In this document: positions 58,401 through 64,000 of the stretch, piece after piece | Numbering within the stretch: position 1 is the stretch's first letter | Layout: every line of letters begins with the position of its first letter | Assembly (NCBI GenBank): GCA_008711295.1 | Contig: VUYV01000226.1 | Span: 538,250 to 602,249 of the forward strand | DNA length: 64,000 nucleotides | DNA from: Anarhynchus alexandrinus | Lineage: Eukaryota > Chordata > Aves > Charadriiformes > Charadriidae | Direction: 5' to 3' | The notes under the pieces: generated by a model | What the model was told of the DNA's origin: nothing | Database searches by the model: none | Seen by the model: the letters and a program-made list of their open reading frames with translations, nothing else | Translations under genes and position numbers: made by a program

Positions 58401-61203
58401 TTTGGCTTTTTTTTTTTCCCTGAAGCTCTTGGTGAGCAATGTCACCAAAACATTGAAAATTCAAGCACGCTGTTTGCCTCTCTCCAGGCTCACCAACTTC
58501 TGAAAATGGGGCAAGAGGAAACAGGCAGAAAGATTTGAAACGTGACTCTTCTGCAAACAGATTACGAGACTTTTCCATGACTTCTTACATATTCTACAGG
58601 TGTTAGTCATTTTTATTATGTTTACTGGTCTGAAGCAATGGATTGCACCAGCGTCCCTGTGAAATGCAATCATGCCAAATAACACCTTTAATTTAATTTA
58701 AATGACGATTTGAGATGCAACCCCTGGGGACAGGCACATGCAGGGATCACATCCACCTGCTCCAGTATGTCTCTCACTGATTTCTCCATTCATACATCAG
58801 CATCGTTCACCGGCGGTTTCTTGCCTCTGATATATGCACAAAAGCTTTTTAATTTAGCAAGCTGTTCCTCAGTCCTTTTTTTGGCAAAATTCATATTTAA
58901 ACTTAGAGCATTTACATTTCTTTCCAGGTTTCCTTCATTTATGCATTTCCATCTGTCCCCACAACTGTGCCGTGCCTAAATAAAACGCAGTAAAGCTTTA
59001 TTCCCAGCTTTTGCTGGTGTAGTTTTTAATGTTTTTCTGCTCCCCCATATGAACATTTTCTACTTCAACTACACCTTTTCATTCCTTTTTTGTACATGCT
59101 TGGTACTAACCCTTTCCTCGACCCAGCACCCTCCGTAAAGCGCCCGCGAAGGGAGCAGTGGCTGGTAGCAGAGGCAGAACGAGTTCACACCAAAGTGTGT
59201 GAAAAGAGGATACCTAAAGGGGAAAGACACGGAGGTGCGGGGCAGGAATCCCTCCATTCAAAATAAAATAACATACCCAAGGAAACTGAAGAGGAGAAAA
59301 AAAAATGGGATTTGAGAAGTAACCTCGAATCCACATTCGCTGCTAAAATTCCCTATTCCTGTCCTGAGAGAAAAAAAAATTATCACAAGCCTTTATAGTT
59401 TTAAACAAACTATGATCGTGCAATTTTGCCAATGCAGCAGTTGTATTTTTCATACGCTCGATACAGATGAAAGGTACTAATACATTTGTATAAAGATCTG
59501 TCCCTCTGGAGCCGAGTTTCAGAAGATCTCTCTGATACTCTGTTTAGCCTGACCTGTTAATTCAACTGTGTGTATTTCAGTTGTGTAAATACGTAAACAA
59601 GGAAGACTCACTTCTAGCAATTCTTGGGGTTTTTTTTCCAAAACACCACAGTGCTGTGAAAATAAAACATCTGTTGAGCCATACACTTAAGTACATGTTC
59701 CAATGCCACCAAACAGAACAACAGAAAAAGTGGGGAATGAGGAATTTTTACACGGAGAATGAGGAAAAGAAGTGTTTTAAGTGAGGAACATGGTTACATT
59801 TCAGAAGACGCGTTGAAGAGCAGCTGTACACGTCACTTGCTAATGAAACAAATCATTGCATTAGTCCTGCCCGCACTAAAAATCTCTGCATGTGCCAGAA
59901 AAAATTCGCTGCTGTCACAGCTGAAAAACAAAAAAAATCGTCCAGGAGAACAGCAGAGGCGGATTTGGGGGGTGGGAGCACAGGGGAAAGAGTTTAAGCA
60001 CGTGTTTCATTTTGGTTTTGCCTTGTCAACAAACATTGGGATTTAATAAAGGCAGAAGCCTCCATTTCTGGCTGTGTCAGCTTTTTATTCCCCCTCTTTC
60101 CTGAGGTCCCCCGTTGTTTTTGGGGGGTGGATCCGCACGGCAGCACACTGTTTCCCCTGCTGCCCTCGTTAAAAAGCGGCAGTTTTGCATTGACTCACCG
60201 CAGACGCTCTGCCAGGCACCGGCAGAACCGCACGGGCACTATCGGCCACCCGGAGCCAAGGTGAGAGGCGACCTGCGCTGGCACGGCTTCCCGTCTCCAG
60301 CTCCCACCACCGCGGCAGGGTGGTGCACAGCTCTGGTCCAGCCCCTACCAGGGCACGGTCTTAAACAAAGCGCGTGTTTGGAGCTGTCGGAGCTCAGCTC
60401 TAATACACCACTGCACATTAACAGGTATGACACACGCAATGACAGATGCACCCCGGGGCATCTGAACCAGGCAAGCCATGCAGTTAAGGACATGCCAAGA
60501 GTTGGGGCTGCAGCGAGAAGCAGTACGCCCAGCAGCACCCACGGGGCTGAGAAGCTGCTTTCCTGAGACGTGAGTCTCCATTTGCTGCCGTGCTCCTGTC
60601 CAGACCAGGAGCAGAAACAAACATGCGTGTGTGGGGACCACCTTCAACACCGAGGTAGCGAGAGAGGACGGGAGGGATTCCACGAACAGCGCTGCAGCGC
60701 GGCCACGCTGCTCCAACAGTGGGTGACCTCAAAAGGGACAGTCCTCCTGTCCCTCTGCCCGCCCGCTCAGAGACTGGCACCCACAGAGGGACCTCCAGCT
60801 CTGACAAGCGTATCGCATTACCACCCTTCACTCCAACACTGTCAGGAAAGCGGTTAACACCAAAAAAGCTTATCTTCTCCTTCTGCAAAGCCACAAGCTC
60901 CAACCATCGCCCTGGACCAGCAGTAACAGTCCCTGACCCTGCTGGCTAAGGGAGAAAGGGGCTACTGCAGGGTCCTTTGCAGGTGCATGAAGACGGAAGG
61001 ACAATTTAACTCTTAGGACAGAGTGAAATAATTATCAAGGCATGCCATGGTGGAGAATGCCATACGCATTGGAGGGTTACTTGCCCAGAGGGATGGTGTG
61101 TTTACAAGCTCAAGAACAAGACCAAGCTCTCAGCTGGTGGGACCAGCACCTCTTCGTTACAAAACCCCGCTTCCTACCCCACAGACAGACGCCTGCCAAA
61201 TAT

Positions 61204-61265
61204 TCACAGAATCACAGAATGGTCAGGGTTGGAAGGGACCTCTGGAGATCATCTAGTCCAACCCC
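61204..61265 (-). mobile_element. CR1 LINE minimal 3' end
   Basis: Only 62 bp: TCACAGAATCACAGAATGG, then the TTGGAAGGGACCTCTGGAG core and CATCTAGTCCAACCCC. An extremely truncated insertion, well conserved to the CR1 3' consensus. Confidence 0.92.
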
Positions 61266-64000
61266 GATAACGTTAACACATTCCTTGTTAACAGTAACGG
61301 ACAGAAAAGAGACCCCACCTGCATGGGGTGTCCCAGGCAAGCCCCAGGCTCGGGCAGCATGTTCCCACTCAGATGCGGTCAGACAGCCACCATGGAAGCC
61401 TTCAGAGGGCCACTCAACACAGAAGTCATGTCATGATGGGCACGTGCCCATGGCAGCCTCACTCAGTAAGATATTTAGAGACCACGGCTGGTAACAAACC
61501 TTTTCAGTTTCTAAAATCGCCAGTTTCACGTTGAAATTGAAGAAGGAGAAAGAAAGTGCATCACACACCATGCATGAACAGCACCAATTCCCAAAAGCGC
61601 TGCTTCTCCTCCCATACCCGGACCCACCGGTGTCATGGCTTATCATAACCGTTCCCACACTGAAGCCAACAGTAAAAATTCCCCCGCCAGCTTTAAAGAC
61701 CAGGGTGTGATCACTCATGTAGGACTATTTACTTTAAAAGGAACGTTAAACCTCCAAATCAAACAAAACGCTTCTTCGTTGCCCCCAATCATGTGTTTCT
61801 TCATGGTGTTTATCTTTTGAAATGAGAGAGGAGCGCTTCTTTACTTTAAATTAGCGGTATGTGGCAGGTCAACACTTAATGCCTCTGCAAATATCACTGC
61901 ATGCCAAGACATGTAATTGGTATTCCAAGGCCCCAGGACAATAAATACACTCTGTGCCAGCTGTAGCTACGCTACCCTCCAGGATAACATTTCTCTGACA
62001 CCAACCTTTTTGTAGGTGGGCATGATGTCTTTCCATCTCCTCAAGGACAACCCAATAACTCTTTACAACTTACTCAGCAAAGGATCTAATTCAATTTCAC
62101 CTACGTCGGTGAAAGAAACTTGCAGAACAGTGCATCTACCGTTGCCAGTTTTCAGCCCAGCAGCACTAATGGGGTTTGGTTCTCCTCTTCATACCCAGAG
62201 CTCATCCCTGTCGGGATGACACTCCACAGCAGCGCTCCACCACGCCGACTTCCCAGGAGGACAGGAGTAAAATGGGAATTCTGGCCATGACTTCAGAAAG
62301 CACTATTCAAACGCCTCTGTGTTGAGCAATACACTTCACGCTTTACATTTAAAATAAGCTAGTTTTCCCTAAGAAATCCATAGTTTATAATGTTAAAAGA
62401 GACATACAAATGTCAAGAATGTTCATCAAAAAGCATCAGGTGCTGACAGAAAAAAAAAGCATGTCCTGATGGCAATAAAGAGAATACTAGAATGGACACC
62501 CATTAGAGCCCACCAAAGCAAATAACTTTCAGAGAAATCATAAGAGAAATTATTTAACAAGCACTTCAATTACTTACCTGGTAAAAAAATCAAAATAGTT
62601 CCTTTCTATGCAACGAACTTGAGGCATGGAAGACAAATGGAAACATAAAAATTACAGTTAACTATTTTGTCTCTGACAGAAAAGGAGTCGGAAAAAACCA
62701 CATTACAATAATCAGATGTTTTTCCACAAGCCAAAAATGCTTGCGTTCGCTCGCCATAACCTCGCTGGTAGGCAAGCTGGATTGATACCGCTTCTACCAC
62801 GCACCATCAGCTCCCCCGGTTAAAGCGAGACTGAAATGACCAGAGGAAAGCCGGGTATCACTCAACACAGGCTGTCGAGGAAGCCCTGGTCCAAGTTCAG
62901 TGTCAGGCTGCTGCAGAGCAGCCGAGGCAGCAGGTACGCAGGGATCCGTATATCCCAAAATCCCAGATACCGCTCTTTGTCGGAGCAGCGGCCAGGTTCG
63001 CAGAAGTCAAAATATTTGCAGTAGCAGACATCAAATATGCATTTTGCCAAGGCACGTCAGCGAGTCACGTCCTCGCACGGGCTGGACTTCGGACCTCAAT
63101 AACAGCAAGTGCTGCTCTGTTTTTTAAACACAAGTCTGATTTATTAATCTGGCTAAACTATCCCCTTGTAGCATCATCTCAAATGTATCTACCATCAATA
63201 AGCCCACAAGAACATTGCCAAGGAAGTGACTTTGCCTGAATAAAATTCAGTTTTATAAATCATAGGCAATATAAACCTACAGCACCTATAGCACAAATCC
63301 GGGTAGATATATTTAAAGAGCTTAAGACACGCCTCCCTCCTCAAAGTTTCACATATGTATTTATAAATACAGAAAACATTAATGAAACTTTCCTGGTCAA
63401 GCCATCATTTAAAAACTCCTTGCTATTTTCTTCCCTCAGCATCCCCCCCCAGATGGAAGACAGGTGCAGTGGTACCTCCTACCCAAACCCAAGACTGCGT
63501 CCTCTGCTTAAGGATCCCGCACGGAGAATGCTACGCAGGAGCAAACAGGTGCCTCTCAAAACAGTGTGCAATGCCCACTTTTTGGTGGGACGGAGGACCT
63601 GGCAGAGCCTAGCACCGGCTCCAGCTGTAAGCTCCCAAACAGAGCGTGCCATAGAATTCATTTTCTCATCCCCACTTAACACACCCTGAGAGCATCCCAG
63701 TGATGGGTCAGCGTGGTTACGGTCATATCAAGTGGTCTGAAGTGCAACATATCTACACGGTTGCTCGAGGGAGGAAAACACCATGCTGGTGAAACTGAAA
63801 CACATTTAAAGTTCAGTGAGGTTCAGAGAGGCCAAAAAGGTAATAAAGGCCATTTTAGTGTCTCTCCGCTCTATATCTCCTACTCCAAGTGGTTTTAGCC
63901 TGGTTTTTCCTCTGTCAGAAAACCAGGTGTGGAGCCTGGACAGCCCTACCCAGCTCCTGTCCCCAAACACATCACTCGCTTCCTATGGTTGGCGCTTCAG

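Larger units (their letters stand above)
53273..64000. other. Upstream region of ST6GAL1 coding start (likely 5'UTR intron/regulatory)
   Basis: No coding exon was recognised on either strand. ST6GAL1 in mammals has several noncoding first exons far upstream of the coding exons, so this is probably intronic. Contents: a 33-bp tandem duplication (53879), a poly-A run with an undetermined base (54570), a CAA microsatellite (55398), a short CR1 end (61204), and moderately GC-rich DNA at about 55560-55850 and 57540-58290 that could hold a first exon or promoter. Confidence 0.5.

Noticed and set aside
60239..60538. Minus-strand frame starting with a hydrophobic leader-like stretch
   Set aside because: No homology recognised and no downstream exon; it lies in GC-rich DNA where long frames are common.
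1..64000. CRISPR arrays, prokaryotic operons, phage or insertion-sequence genes, tRNA or rRNA genes
   Set aside because: No spaced direct repeats, no prokaryotic genes and no cloverleaf or rRNA sequence were seen; the window is vertebrate DNA.

Overview
The window looks like a piece of an avian (or at least sauropsid) nuclear chromosome. It is vertebrate DNA with widely spaced exons bounded by GT..AG introns. The only clear interspersed repeats are six short, 5'-truncated CR1 LINE pieces, about 1.65 kb or roughly 2.6% of the window. Several end in the ATTCTRTGA-type 3' repeat typical of CR1 in birds. CR1 also occurs in crocodiles and turtles; the low repeat density is what favours a bird.

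Two protein-coding genes can be supported, and they converge tail to tail. On the plus strand are the last two coding exons of a TMT-type (teleost-multiple-tissue/encephalopsin-like) non-visual opsin. Exon 9256-9489 encodes TM6 to TM7, including the retinal-binding lysine and NPxxY. After a 6.2 kb intron, exon 15693-15917 encodes the cytoplasmic C-terminal tail. The upstream opsin exons are not recognisable in the first 9.2 kb and probably lie before the window.

On the minus strand is the complete coding sequence of ST6GAL1, the Golgi beta-galactoside alpha-2,6-sialyltransferase. It has five coding exons between 53221 (ATG) and 41111 (end of stop). The spliced frame is intact and predicts 415 residues, with the sialylmotifs, the catalytic histidine and the six conserved cysteines in place.

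By region: 1-9255 is intron or upstream sequence of the opsin, with one CR1. 9256-15917 is the opsin 3' half. 15918-41110 is a 25 kb gene-poor interval with two CR1 copies, AT-rich low-complexity stretches, hairpins and two exon-like signals of uncertain status. 41111-53272 is ST6GAL1. 53273-64000 is upstream of the ST6GAL1 coding start, probably a 5'UTR intron and regulatory sequence, with no recognisable coding exon.

The two genes have no evident functional link: one is a photoreceptor GPCR and the other a glycan-modifying enzyme. No CRISPR, operon, phage or bacterial feature is present. No wholly new system was seen. The best candidates for undescribed content are a signal-peptide-like open exon at 18569-18673, a 35-nt microexon-like element at 38405-38439, and a CpG-dense patch inside ST6GAL1 at about 49320-49620.
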